The position numbers were made by a program, and so were the translations under genes. From Salvelinus alpinus (taxonomy: Eukaryota > Chordata > Actinopteri > Salmoniformes > Salmonidae), in NCBI RefSeq assembly GCF_045679555.1, contig NC_092091.1:76156730-76220729 (forward strand): a stretch of DNA of 64,000 bases, read 5' to 3'. Of the stretch, positions 43,796 to 64,000 are shown one piece after another. Below the pieces are notes generated by a model that saw only the letters and a list, made by a program, of their open reading frames with translations, had not been told where the DNA came from and made no database searches. Numbering within the stretch: the first letter of the stretch is position 1; the number at the start of each line of letters is the position of its first letter.

Positions 43796-44840
43796 GGAGG
43801 GACATGGAATCACCTCAACAGAAGAGAAGACCACTCTTGCAGCTTCATCATTACTAATGTATATTTTCACGAGTTAAACGTAAGTTAAATACAGAAACAC
43901 AGTATAAAGGTATTATATGTGTGCAGTAACTGAGTATTACAATATTAACGTTGTTGTTACATAGGATGTGCATTGAGTTATTACATTAGTGAAATAAGGA
44001 ACGGTCACTATTCCATGTGTACAGTACTTACAATAACTTATTGCTATGCATTTAAAATACAGGTATCAAAGTATTATGTAACATGCAATTAAAATGTTGC
44101 TCCAAAAGTAATTATGATTTCATTACACAGGCATAAGAACAGCTTAATGTTAAGTGTTACTGAGAATGCTAACAGTAACTAAATATCCCAAAACAGCTTT
44201 CTGGAATCAACTACATCCATAGTAGATGGAAAATCATGTTAGTTTGTATTCTGAGTAAACTATCCCTTTAAAGAGGGTATAGTGTTTGAAACAAGAACAC
44301 TGAACGCTGTTTGCAATGTTTGCAATGGCTTTGAATTACTCTGCAGTCTTTCCAGGTATCATAACATTTATTGCAGCTTTCAACTTTTTCAGTGGCCTGT
44401 TGACAGAGTCATACAGTAGTTGAGCATTCAACTTATTAATACTTATCTGTACAAAATATCATTGGTACATTTTTTTTAACTTCATTATGTACACCTTGGG
44501 CAATGGACATTCAGGAGAATGGACATACACAGAATGTTCACGTAGAAATGTATTGTGTAGCTCCAATATGACTGTCAGATAGATTGGAATAGTATAGGAG
44601 ATTGTGTGTGCTCTATTCATTCTATTTCTATATTCAACATGTAGATACGGTTCTGACATTAGTGGAAGGCAGCCAATAGTTTCAGAAAGGTAGTCACGTC
44701 CTGAGATCTGTGTGTAACATGAGGGACTTACACATAAATATACGTATAATTCCTGTAGCCAAACTACACCACCTGTTCAGTACGTGAGGTGAGGTTCTCA
44801 GGGCTATTCTAAACATATCAGGTTCTTTACATCAAGGACT
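43796..44840. repeat. Segmental duplication, copy 1
   Basis: It is collinear with 49992-51020 ('gacatggaatcacctca', 'ggaatagtataggag', 'agatctgtgtgtaac', 'gtgaggtga..tcctcagg'). There are no convincing exons. The duplicated material may be a decayed gene flank. It is interrupted at 44841 by the LTR. Confidence 0.85.
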
Positions 44841-45200
44841 TGTCACGCCCTGACCTTAGAGATCCTTTTTATGTCTCTATTTTGGTTTGGTCAGGGCGTG
44901 AGTTGGGGTGGGCATTCTGTGTTTTCGTTCTATGTTTTCTATTTCTGTGTGTTTGGCCGGGTGTGGTTCTCAATCAGAGGCAGCTGTCTATCGTTGTCTC
45001 TGATTGAGAACCATACTTAGGTATCCTTTTCCCACCTGTGTTTTGTGGGTAGTTGTTTTCTGTATTATTAGTTTCCTTACAGAACTGTTCATTTTCCTCT
45101 TTGTTATTTTTTGTTCCAGTGTTCTGATTTGATTAAAATATCATGAACACGTCTCACGCTGCGCTTTGGTCCAGTCATTCACAGGAAGGGGAGCGTTACA
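44841..45200 (+). mobile_element. LTR of a gypsy-like element (5' LTR, plus strand)
   Basis: It begins TGTCACGCCCTGACC, ends GAGCGTTACA, and is homologous to the LTRs at 16410 and 20017. It lies exactly at 'catcaaggact', which continues uninterrupted as 'ggagcg' in segmental copy 2 (about 47580). No matching 3' LTR is found downstream. Confidence 0.8.
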
Positions 45201-45780
45201 AAACTACCCACCACCAAAGGACCAAGCAGCGTGGTGAAAGGGACTCCTGGACAGGTGAGCAGTGCTATCTGGAGTATGAGACAACCTGGGAGGAGATAGA
45301 GAGGTGTTCGGTCGACCCAGGGAGAGTGCCGGAGCCCGCCTGGGATTCTCTAGAACAGTACGAGGAGGGATACCGGAGAATGGAGTTGGTGACAACGGCT
45401 GGCAAGGAAGCCCGAGAGGCAGCCCCCCAAGAAAATGGGGGGGGGGGGGCACACGGGGTGTGTGGCAGAGTCAGGTAATAGACCTGAGCCAACTCCCCGT
45501 GCTTACCGTGGCGAGCATCAGACTGGTCAGGCCCCATCGAACTGGTCAGGCTATGGGGTGATGCTCACGGTGTCGAGGTGGAGCATTCACAGGCCGGTAT
45601 GCTCGGTGCCAGCGTCCCGCATTTGCCGGGTGGAAGCTGGCATCCAGCCAGAACGGGTGGGGCCAGCTCTGCGCTCGAGACCGCCAGTGCACCTCCACGG
45701 CCTAGTGTATCCGGTGCCTCGGCCAAGGAAGAGGCCTCCTGGATGTCTCCCCAGCCCGGTGAGTCCTGTGCCTGCCTCCC
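45201..45780 (+). pseudogene. Internal (Gag-leader-like) region of the LTR element
   Basis: After the LTR, 'cccaccaccaaaggaccaag' 'cagcgtggtgaaagg' parallels the internal start of the element at 20017-22165 on its own strand. A run of 12 G interrupts the frame near 45438-45450. No protease, reverse transcriptase or integrase motif is present. Confidence 0.6.
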
Positions 45781-46786
45781 CCATGGACACACCCTCCCCG
45801 CGCTATTCTCCCCCATGGACACACCCCCTCCCACGCTACTCTCCCCATGGACACACCCCCTCCCGTGCTACTCTCCCATGGACACATCCCCTCCCACACT
45901 ACTCTCCCCATGGACACACCCCCTCCCGCACTACTCTCCCCATGGACACACCCCCTCCCGCACTACTCTCCCCATGGACACACCCCCTCCCACGCTACTC
46001 CCCCATGGACACACCCCCTCCCACGCTACTCCCCCATGGACACACCCCCTCCCGCGCTACTCTCCCATGGACACACCCCCTCCCTGTGCTATTCCCCCAT
46101 GGACACACCCCCTCCCGCGCAACTCTCCAATGGACACACCGCCTCCCGCGCAACTCTCCCCATGGACACCTCCCTCCCGCGCTACTCTCCCCATGGACAC
46201 ACCCCCTCCCACACAACTCTCCCCATGGACACACCCTCTCCCGCGCTACTCTCCCCATGGACACCTCCCTCCCGCGCTACTCTCCCATGGACACACCCCC
46301 TCCCACACTACTCTACCCATGGACACACCCCCTCCCACACTACTCTACCCATGGACACACCCCCTCCCACACTACTCTCCCATGGACACACCCCCTCCCA
46401 CACTACTCTCCCCATGGACACACCCCCTCCCACACTACTCTCCCCATGGACACACCCCCTCCCACACTACTCTCCCCATGGACACACCCCCTCCCACACT
46501 ACTCTCCCATGGACACACCCCCTCCCACACTACTCTCCCCATGGACACACCCCCTCCCACACTACTCTCCCCATGGACACACCCCCTCCCACACTACTCT
46601 CCCCATGGACACACCCCCTCCCACACTACTCTACCCATGGACACACCCCCTCCCACACTACTCTCCCATGGACACACCCCCTCCCACACTACTCTCCCCA
46701 TGGACACACCCCCTCCCACGCTACTCCCCCATGGACACACCCCCTCCCACGCTACTCCCCCATGGACACACCCCCTCCCGCGCTGC
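45781..46786. repeat. 31-33-bp minisatellite, about 31 copies
   Basis: The unit is 'catggacacaccccctccca' plus 'cactactctccc'. Units alternate 31, 32 and 33 bp, so the reading frame drifts, yet stops are absent in all plus-strand frames. The peptide repeats (MDTPPPTLLS, WTHPLPHYS, HGHTPSHTT) are three readings of the same unit. Confidence 0.95.
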
Positions 46787-47395
46787 ACCCACTCGTAGCA
46801 CGCGCTCCAGCAGGTATATCTCACTGGTCACCCCCAAAGCCAGTTCCTCCTTTGGTCGTCTTTCCTTCCAGTTCTCTGCTGCCAATGACTGGAACGAACT
46901 GCAAAAATCTCTGAAGCTGGAGGGTCATATCTCCCTCACTAGCTTTAAGCACCAGCTGTCAGAGCAGCTCACAGATCACTGCACCTGTACATAGCCCATC
47001 TGTAAACAGCCCATCTATCTACCTACCTCATCCCCATACTGTATTTATTTATTTATCTTGCTCCTTTGCACCCCAGTATCTCTACATGAACATTAATCTT
47101 CTGCACATCTACCTTTCCAGTGTTTAATTGCTATATTGTAATTACTTTGCCACCATGGCCTATTTATTGCCTTAACTCTCTTATCTTACCTCATTTGCAC
47201 TCACTGTATATAGACTTTTTGTTTTCTTTTGTTCTACTGTATTATTGACTGTATGTTTTGTTTATTCCATGTGTAACTCTGTGGTGTTGTATGTTTCGAA
47301 TTGCTATGCTTTATCTTGGCCAGGTCGCAGTTGCAAATGAGAACTTGTCAACTAGCCTACCTGGTTAAATAAAGGTGAAATACCTTTCCCATTGA
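46787..47395 (+). mobile_element. 3' end of a LINE
   Basis: The carboxy end RYISLVTPKASSSFGRLSFQ, SAANDWNELQKSLKLEGH and HQLSEQLTDHCTCT stops at 46992-46994. A 3' UTR follows, ending in 'ctggttaaataaaggtgaaa'. This is the standard tail of an abundant salmonid LINE. It is 5'-truncated directly against the minisatellite. Confidence 0.9.
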
Positions 47396-48317
47396 TCTAC
47401 ACTGATCAATACAGGATCATACCTTTCACCTGGATTCACCTGGTCAGTCTGTTATGGAAAGAGCAGATTTTCCTAGTGTTTTGTGCAATCAGTGTATAAT
47501 TCCTATAGCCATACAACTTTTTAATACATGAGGTAAGGTCCTCAGGACTAATCTAAACATAACAGGTTCTTTACATCAAGGACTGGAGCGTGGGAATCGG
47601 ACATATCAGGATGCAACAAAAATGTATTTTAATTTTCAGTATTACATGACAGACATCTCCATAGGCCTACATGGAACTCCGTACAACTGTCCTACAAGAC
47701 AGCCTTCAAAAGATGGCAATATCAAATTTGTCAAAGACAAATATCACTAGGTTTCATTCACATACTCAGACAATAACAATGTGTTGTAACACTCAGATAG
47801 CGTGCCCAGGGAGGAGAGCAGGTCAAGATGGAATATGGGCGCCAACGGCAAAAAACACTACATTCACAATCATTTCTATTTCTCATACTATCTTCATTAA
47901 ACCACCATCACCGCTCCCGTCCTCCCAAGGCACGCCGACCAGCACATCGTAAGGCCATCCCCTGAATGACACAAGCAGGAAGGCTTTTATACACAAGGCC
48001 ACGCCCTTAATGAACAATCACATACACCTGGCACAGGCAGACCAACACCGATGTGTTCAAAATAGGTTGACGGTTCTCCCCGTTACAAGTATTCAAATAA
48101 TATTCACAAGTAGTACTTTTTGGGGATCTGTATTCAAATAGTTGCAGTCACTTCCAAAATAACCATTTCTTCCCACAGAAAAATAGATACTTTCCACAAA
48201 GCATAGTTCAAACTAGCTTTATCCCAGGGCTGGTTGACTGTAGAGTATTTTTCTCTGTAATACATTTTTTGTTATGTGTCGGACCCCAGTAAGACTAGCT
48301 GTTGCCATTGGCGTCGG
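47396..48317. repeat. Segmental duplication, copy 2
   Basis: The region 47490-48310 matches 50940-51840 ('acatctccataggcctacat', 'aacaatgtgttgtaacac', 'gacagcacatcgtaaggcca'-type text), and its first 95 bp also repeats 44745-44840. No intact gene is seen. The first 90 bp (47396-47490) is unassigned. Confidence 0.8.
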
Positions 48318-48604
48318 CTACAATGAGGATTTTAACATGTAAATCTTGGTGGGGCAAACTTTTTTTTGATGCATGCCATCAAAGCCACAACACAACACAA
48401 ATACATTAATTGCGCAATAACAGTGGCAAATGGTGCCCACAAACTGTTTGGGCCTACATAAAGCTGTCCCAACACCTTACCACCGCTGCAACTGGATATC
48501 TGCGGAGCCTTGTCTGGCAGCGAAAGAGTTAATTCAGCATCATTGACTGCTTTTTTTAATAAAAGCCTGCTGATATGGCAGACTTGTTCAAACAAATGTG
48601 GTTT
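48318..48604. mobile_element. Partial copy of the element at 36332-37262
   Basis: It starts 'gaggattttaacatgtaaat' 'cttggtggggcaaac' and diverges after about 100 bp. It abuts the Tc1 element. Confidence 0.55.
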
Positions 48605-49989
48605 TCACTGACAATTGAGATGTTTTCTAGAAAACCCTTTACTCAGTACTTTGTTGAAGCACCTTTCGCAGCGATTACAGCCTCAAGTATTCTTGCGTAT
48701 GACGCTACAAGCTTGGCACACCTGTATTTGGGGAGTTTCTCCTATTCTTCTCTGTAGATCCTCTCAAGCTCTGTCAGGTTGGATGGGGAGCGTCGCTGCA
48801 CAGCTATTTTCAGGTCTCTCCAGAGATGTTCGATCGGGTTCAAGTCCGGGCTCTGGCTGGACCACTCAAGGACATTGCGAGACTTGTCCCAAAGCCACTC
48901 CTGCGTTGTCTTGGCTGTGTACTTAGGGTCGTTGTCCTGTTGAAAGGTGAACCTTCGCCCCAGTCGGAGATCCGGAGGAGGTTTTCATCAAGGATCTCCC
49001 TGTAATTTGCTCCATTCATCTTTCCCCTCGATCCTGACTATTCTCCCAGTCTGCCGCTGAAAAACACCCACACAACATGATGCTGCCACCACCATGCTAC
49101 ACCGTGGGGATGGTACCAGGTTTCCTGCAGACGTGAGGCTTGGCATCAGGCCAAAGAGTTCAATCTTGGTTTAATCAGACCAGGCAAATTTCTTTCTCAT
49201 GGTCTGAGAGTCTTTAGGTGCCTTCTGGCAAACTCCAAGCAGGCTGTCAAGTGCCTTTTACTGAGGAGTGGCTTCCGTCTGACCACTCTACCATAAAGGC
49301 CTGATTGGTGGAGTGCTGCAGAGACTGTTGTTCCTCTGGAAGGTTCTCCCATCTCCACAGAGGAACTGTCAGAGTGACCATCGGGTTCTTAGTCAACTCC
49401 CTGACCAAGACCCTTCTCCCACGATTGCTCAGTTTGGCCTGCAGCCAGCTCTAGGTAGAGTCTTGGTGGTTCCAAACTCCTTCCATTTAAGAATGATGGA
49501 GGCCACCGTGTCCTTGAGGATCTTCAATGCTGCAGAAATGTTTTGGTACCCTTCCCCAGATCTGTGCATCGACACAATCATGTCTCAGAGCTCTATGGAG
49601 AGTTCCTTCAACCTCATGGCTGGGTTTTTGCTCTGACATGCACTGTCAACTGTGGGACCTTATATAGACAGGTGTGTGCCTTTCCAAATCATGTCCAATC
49701 AATTGAATTTACCACAGGTGGACTCCAATCAAGTTTTAGAAACATCTCAAGGATGATCAATGGAAACAGGATGCACCGGAGCTCAATATCGAGTCTCACA
49801 GCAAAGGGTCTGAACACTTATGTACATAAGATTTTTTTTATGTATATAAATTAGCAAAATGTTCTAAACCTGTTCTGTTTCATTATGGAGTATTGTGTGT
49901 AAATACTTTTTTTTACATTTTAGAATAAAGTTGTAAGGTAACAAACTGTGGCAAAAGTCAAGGGGTCTGAATACTTTCCAAATGCACTG
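48605..49989 (-). mobile_element. Tc1-like transposon, minus strand, damaged transposase
   Basis: The right terminal repeat '...ggtctgaatactttccaaatgcactg'-type end lies at about 49950-49989 and is followed by TA. The minus strand encodes recognisable transposase pieces, including [17 protein letters not shown] (about 48805-48855) with the catalytic glutamate, but with many stops and frameshifts. The left end is truncated near 48605. This is a different Tc1 subfamily from the element at 10734. Confidence 0.85.
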
Positions 49990-49991
49990 TA

Positions 49992-51850
49992 AATACATGA
50001 CAGACATGGAATCACCTCAGTGTAAGATGAGACAACTTTTGCAGCTTCAAGTTGACTAACATATTTTCATGAGTGAGACAATTAACAGTAACACGGCATA
50101 AAGTTATTATACATGTGTAGTAACTGAGTGTTACAATAGGAAAATGGTTATAGGATTTTGGAAATGACTTTAGAATTGCATAAGTGGAATAAGGAACAGT
50201 CACTATTCCTTGTGTACAGTACTTACAAAAACTCAGCTCATTGCTATGCATTTAAAATGCAAGTATCAAAGTATTATGTAACATGCTAATAAAATGCTGC
50301 ACAAAAACAATGTTTATTACACAGGCACAATAACCATTTAATGTTAAGTGTAACTGAGAATGCTAACAGTAACTAAATATCCCAAAACTGCTTTCTGGAA
50401 TTAACTACATCCATGGTAGATGGAAAATCATGTTAGTTTGTATTCTGAGTAAGCTAGATGGTATAGTGCATGTTTGAAACACTTACCCTCAGATGGACAG
50501 AGGTTCAAAGTCGTTTTTGCTAAGCATCCAACTTGCTGTTTGCAAATGGCTTTGAATTACACTGTCTTTCCAGGTATCATGAAATGAATTGCAGCTTTCA
50601 ACTTTTTCAGGGTCATACAGTAGTTGAGCATTCAACTTATTAATACTTATCTGTACAAAATATCATTTGATTTAATTATGTACACCTGAGGCAATGGGCA
50701 TTCAGGAGAATGGAAATATACCGAATGTTCACGTAGAAATGTATTGTATAGCTCCAATGTGACTGTCAGATTGGAATAGTATAGGAGGTTGTGTGTGCTC
50801 TATTCATTCTATTTCTATCTTCAACATGCAGTTCCAGATACAGGCCTGCCGTTAGTTGAAACCAGCCAATCCAATATTTTCAGAAAAGTAGTCACTTCCT
50901 GAGATCTGTGTGTAACGTGAAGGACTTACACACATATCATTTCAGTAGCAGTACCTCACCAACTTTACAATACGTGAGGTGACATCCTCAGGACTAATCT
51001 AAACATAACAGATTTACACCAAGGACTGGAACATTGGAATCCTACAACAGTATTAGGATGCAACAATTTATTTTCATTTTCAGCATCACAAGACAGACAT
51101 CTCCATAGGACTACATCCTTCCTGTACATCCGTTCCAGAAGCTCTGTACAACTGTCCTACAAGACAGACTTCAACAGATGGCAATATCAGATTTCGCACA
51201 GACAAATATCACTAGGTTTCATTCACATACTCAGACAATAACAATGTGTTGTAACACACACAGAGAGCGTGCCCAGGGAGGAGAGCTAGGTGGAAAATGG
51301 ACGCCAACGGCTAAAAACACTACATTCACAATCATTCGTATTTCTCATACTAACTTCATTAAAACCACCATCACCGCTCCCGTCCTCCCAAGGCACGCCG
51401 ACCAGCACATCGTAAGGCCACCCCCTGAATGACACAAACAGGAAGGCTTTTATACACAAGGCACGCCGACCAGCACATCGTAAGGGGATCCCCTGAATGA
51501 CACAAACAGGAAGGCTTTTATACACAAGGCCACGCCCTTAATGAACAATCACATACACCTGGCACAGGCAGACCAACACCGATGTGTTCAAAATAGGTTG
51601 ATGTTTCTCCTCCATTACACATATTCAAATAGTTTTCATAAGTAGTACTTTTTACAGATCTGTATTCAAACAGTTATAGTTACCTCCAAAGTAACTATTC
51701 ATTCCCACAGAAATAGTTACTTTCCACAAAGCGTAGTTCAAACTATCGTTATCCCAGGGCAGGTTAACTGTAATGTACGTTTTGTTATGCGTCGAGCCCC
51801 AGTAAGACTAGGTGTAGCCATTGGCGTCGGTTAATGGGGATCCTGATGAA
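49992..51850. repeat. Segmental duplication, copy 3 (uninterrupted)
   Basis: The first kilobase matches 43796-44840 and the rest matches 47490-48310, so this is the unbroken version of the unit. A 76-bp stretch is doubled at 51395-51530 ('cacgccgaccagcacatcgt', 'aggaaggcttttatacacaa'). No intact gene is seen. Confidence 0.85.
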
Positions 51851-52484
51851 ATAAAAATCAATATGACCTTTTGTCTATATTCCCGGTTCTATGAAAAGGA
51901 CAAAAACAATGTGTTCCAATAAACATGGATCTGATCTGTTATTGGTCCTTATTTATTAATTCATGCAACAGTGGATCACCTCACTAAGGGAACATAGACA
52001 TGGTCCCACAACCACAAACAGACAGAGGTTTACTAAACAGCCACCCACGGCCTTCCACTCTGTCTACCAAAACACAACCTCTCTTCTTGCGTGTTTCAAG
52101 GGTATGCACTTCAAGAATCAATAGGTACATATGAAAATGGAAGTAGAAACTGCAGATTTCCCCTTCATCAGCTTTTCATGACATCACTCTGTATTCAGGA
52201 GCAGGTTTTGGTTCTATTCAACCAGTAAGTGACGAATACTGCAGAGAGAAAACCATGTTCTCCGTTCATTCATTGTCCTCATCCTTTACTGGTTGGGTTA
52301 TTGTTAACATATTTGTTTTCAGTGAGAGTTCTGTAAACTTACAAATACCTTTATTTCTTTATTTTATTTTATCTTTATTTTATCATGGAGTCAAACTGAG
52401 ACCAATGTTTCTTTTACAGATGAGTCCTAAATGACAGAAATCAAAATATAAACACAAAATGCAAGCAGAAAGAAAAACACGGTC
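51851..52484. other. Intergenic, nothing recognised
   Basis: No coding exon, RNA or repeat family is recognised. T-rich blocks lie at 52340-52390. Confidence 0.4.
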
Positions 52485-53640
52485 ACACAAAACAACCACA
52501 TTCATCAGTAATAAGGTATTCAATCAGCTTTCTGAATGGCCTTAGAGGCACCAAAACATCACATTCATCAGTAATAAGGTATTCAATCAGCTTTCTGAAT
52601 GGCCTTAGAGGCACCAAAACATCACATTCATCAGTAATAAGGTATTCAATCAGCTTTCTGAATGGCCTTAGAGGCACCAAAACATCACATTCATCAGTAA
52701 TAAGGTATTCAATCAGCTTTCTGAATGGCCTTAGAGGCACCAAAACATCACATTCATCAGTAATAAGGTATTCAATCAGCTTTCTGAATGGCCTTAGAGG
52801 CACCAAAACATCACATTCATCAGTAATAAGGTATTCAATCAGCTTTCTGAATTGCCTTAGAGGCACCAAAACATCACATTCATCAGTAATAAGGTATTCA
52901 AGCAGCTTTCTGAATTGCCTTAGAGGAACCAAAACATCACATTCATCAGTAATAAGGTATTCAATCAGCTTTCTGAATTGCCTTAGAGGCACCAAAACAT
53001 CACATTCATCAGTAATAAGGTATTCAATCAGCTTTCTGAATGGCCTTAGAGGCACCAAAACATCACATTCATCAGTAATAAGGTATTCAATCAGCTTTCT
53101 GAATGGCCTTAGAGGCACCAAAACATCACATTCATCAGTAATAAGGTATTCAATCAGCTTTCTGAATGGCCTTAGAGGCACCAAAACATCACATTCATCA
53201 GTAATAAGGTATTCAATCAGCTTTCTGAATGGCCTTAGAGGCACCAAAACATCACATTCATCAGTAATAAGGTATTCAATCAGCTTTCTGAATGGCCTTA
53301 GAGGCACCAAAACATCACATTCATCAGTAATAAGGTATTCAATCAGCTTTCTGAATGGCCTTAGAGGCACCAAAACATCACATTCATCAGTAATAAGGTA
53401 TTCAATCAGCTTTCTGAATTGCCTTAGAGGCACCAAAACATCACATTCATCAGTAATAAGGTATTCAAGCAGCTTTCTGAATTGCCTTAGAGGAACCAAA
53501 ACATCACATTCATCAGTAATAAGGTATTCAAGCAGCTTTCTGAATTGCCTTAGAGGCACCAAAACATCACATTCATCAGTAATAAGGTATTCAATCAGCT
53601 TTCTGAATTGCCTTAGAGGCACCAAAACATCACATTTAAG
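52485..53640. repeat. 63-bp minisatellite, about 18 copies
   Basis: The unit is 'catcacattcatcagtaata' plus 'aggtattcaatcagctttct' plus 'gaatggccttagaggcacca' plus 'aaa'. On the minus strand it reads as a 21-residue repeat (CDVLVPLRPFRKLIEYLITD + E) within a 445-codon frame. Changes at one site (P/Q, I/L) occur in blocks. Confidence 0.96.
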
Positions 53641-54030
53641 AACATTTTGAAGATTGTTCAGATTGCTACTCAAATATCTACATGTGGTAGGTGCTATAGT
53701 GAACCATAGTTGGATTACTGGTTGGGTATTTTTAACCCATTTGTTTATTGTGAGTACTGTCAACTTCCAACTACCTACACATGGTAGTGTAGGTACTATA
53801 GTGGCAAATGGTTGGGTCACTGGTTGTGTTATTTTGAACCCATTTGTTTATTGTGAGTACCGTCAACTTCCGACAGGGATGCATCTTTATGGGGGCTCAT
53901 GGTCAAAATGACCTAGCTGTACAGGTGAAGATTGGCACAGATCCAACTCCTTCTCCCCAACCCCTCCCATCCTCAGTCCCTGCTCCACACATCTGATTCA
54001 TTTCTCCTGTGCACCTCCCCTTGGCCAGGT
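53641..54030 (+). other. Upstream region of the sodium-pump gene
   Basis: A near-duplicate pair of about 90 bp ('ttggattactggttgggta' and 'ttgggtcactggttgtgtta', both followed by 'cccatttgtttattgtgagt') occurs at 53705-53870. No exon is seen. Confidence 0.5.
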
Positions 54031-54036
54031 AAACCA

Positions 54037-54044
54037 TATAAATA
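54037..54044 (+). promoter_or_regulatory. TATA box of the Na,K-ATPase alpha gene
   Basis: TATAAATA lies about 170 bp before the ATG, with no other ATG-proximal TATA-like site. Transcription would start near 54065-54075 and give a 5' UTR of about 135 nt. The start site itself is inferred. Confidence 0.6.
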
Positions 54045-54205
54045 TTCAAACCTCAGTTAGCTACCCAGGGAGCTCTTGGTTGCCTCGAGACGTGGAGAAA
54101 GAGGGAGAGAGACAGGTGTAGACGTGCAACAGGTGGAGTTTCTCAGGATAAGGAGGAAATAAATGATCTTCACAAAACCACTGGGATTGAGACAGCGGTG
54201 CAAGG

Positions 54206-63813
<9,608 letters not shown>

Positions 63814-64000
63814 GTAAGGCTTCTGTTTTACCTTTATGAGTTGAATGTTGACCAGTCTGTTTCATAGCACATTTACAATCTGATCAATGTCTCTTCACTG
63901 ACAAAATACTTGGTCACACTTTATTAGGATAGTCCATCTGTATTATCAACAAAACATGATACTATCAACAGACTGTCAGTTGATTAGCAACTGCTTGCCA
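63814..64000 (+). other. Start of intron 16 of atp1a1a
   Basis: The donor gtaagg follows YGQFG. The window ends inside this intron; the exons for the last membrane helices are not included. Confidence 0.8.

Noticed and set aside
45435-46994. 519-, 406- and 355-codon Pro/His/Thr-rich frames
   Set aside because: All are frames of a 31-33-bp GC-rich minisatellite. The only real protein text is the LINE tail after 46800.

Overview
The window looks like nuclear DNA of a salmonid fish (Salmo, Oncorhynchus or Salvelinus type). The evidence is a Sleeping Beauty-type Tc1 element with IR/DR ends, HpaI-type tRNA-derived SINEs, several LINEs and LTRs of familiar salmonid type, very long minisatellites, and a spliced Na,K-ATPase alpha gene carrying the lysine substitution known from the salmonid freshwater isoform alpha-1a. 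Coding sequence is in exons, so most long uninterrupted reading frames here are tandem-repeat artefacts.

Layout. (1) 0-10 kb: a duplicated cluster of type II C-type-lectin-like receptor (CTL) sequences. It holds a 25-bp minisatellite, a first relic whose membrane exon is cut by a transposon, and a second copy (5217-9853) with a cytoplasmic tail of five YAEP/YAEQ tyrosine repeats, a membrane exon and a hugely amplified 14-residue neck, but no lectin domain. (2) 10-20 kb: repeats, including a Tc1/Sleeping Beauty-like element, L1-like and other LINE fragments, a solo LTR, and the 5' end of another CTL copy whose first splice donor has become an 11-copy, 43-bp array. (3) 19.8-22.5 kb: a nested insertion, with an LTR retrotransposon inside a solo LTR, which itself sits inside a CTL duplicate. 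(4) 22.5-32.3 kb: two more CTL relics, then about 7.8 kb of satellite (45-bp and 46-bp arrays). (5) 32.3-39.2 kb: the one complete CTL gene, six coding exons and 304 residues, with a QPD/WND sugar-binding site. (6) 39.5-53.6 kb: minisatellites, a three-copy segmental duplication interrupted by an LTR element, a LINE 3' end and a second Tc1 element, and a 63-bp array. (7) 54-64 kb: the first 16 coding exons of the Na,K-ATPase alpha-1 gene on the plus strand. The window ends before its last exons.

Function. The two intact genes are unrelated in role. One is a predicted surface lectin receptor of innate immunity. The other is the catalytic subunit of the sodium pump. The CTL cluster shows repeated tandem duplication followed by decay, and several array units are themselves pieces of CTL genes (neck heptads, cytoplasmic tyrosine motifs, first-exon splice donor). 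Paralogous segments preserve pre-insertion sites for several transposable elements, so the order of events can be read directly.

Limits. Exon boundaries were placed by hand from splice consensus, frame continuity and family knowledge. Repeat family names are from recognition without database search. Copy numbers are estimates from array length divided by unit length.
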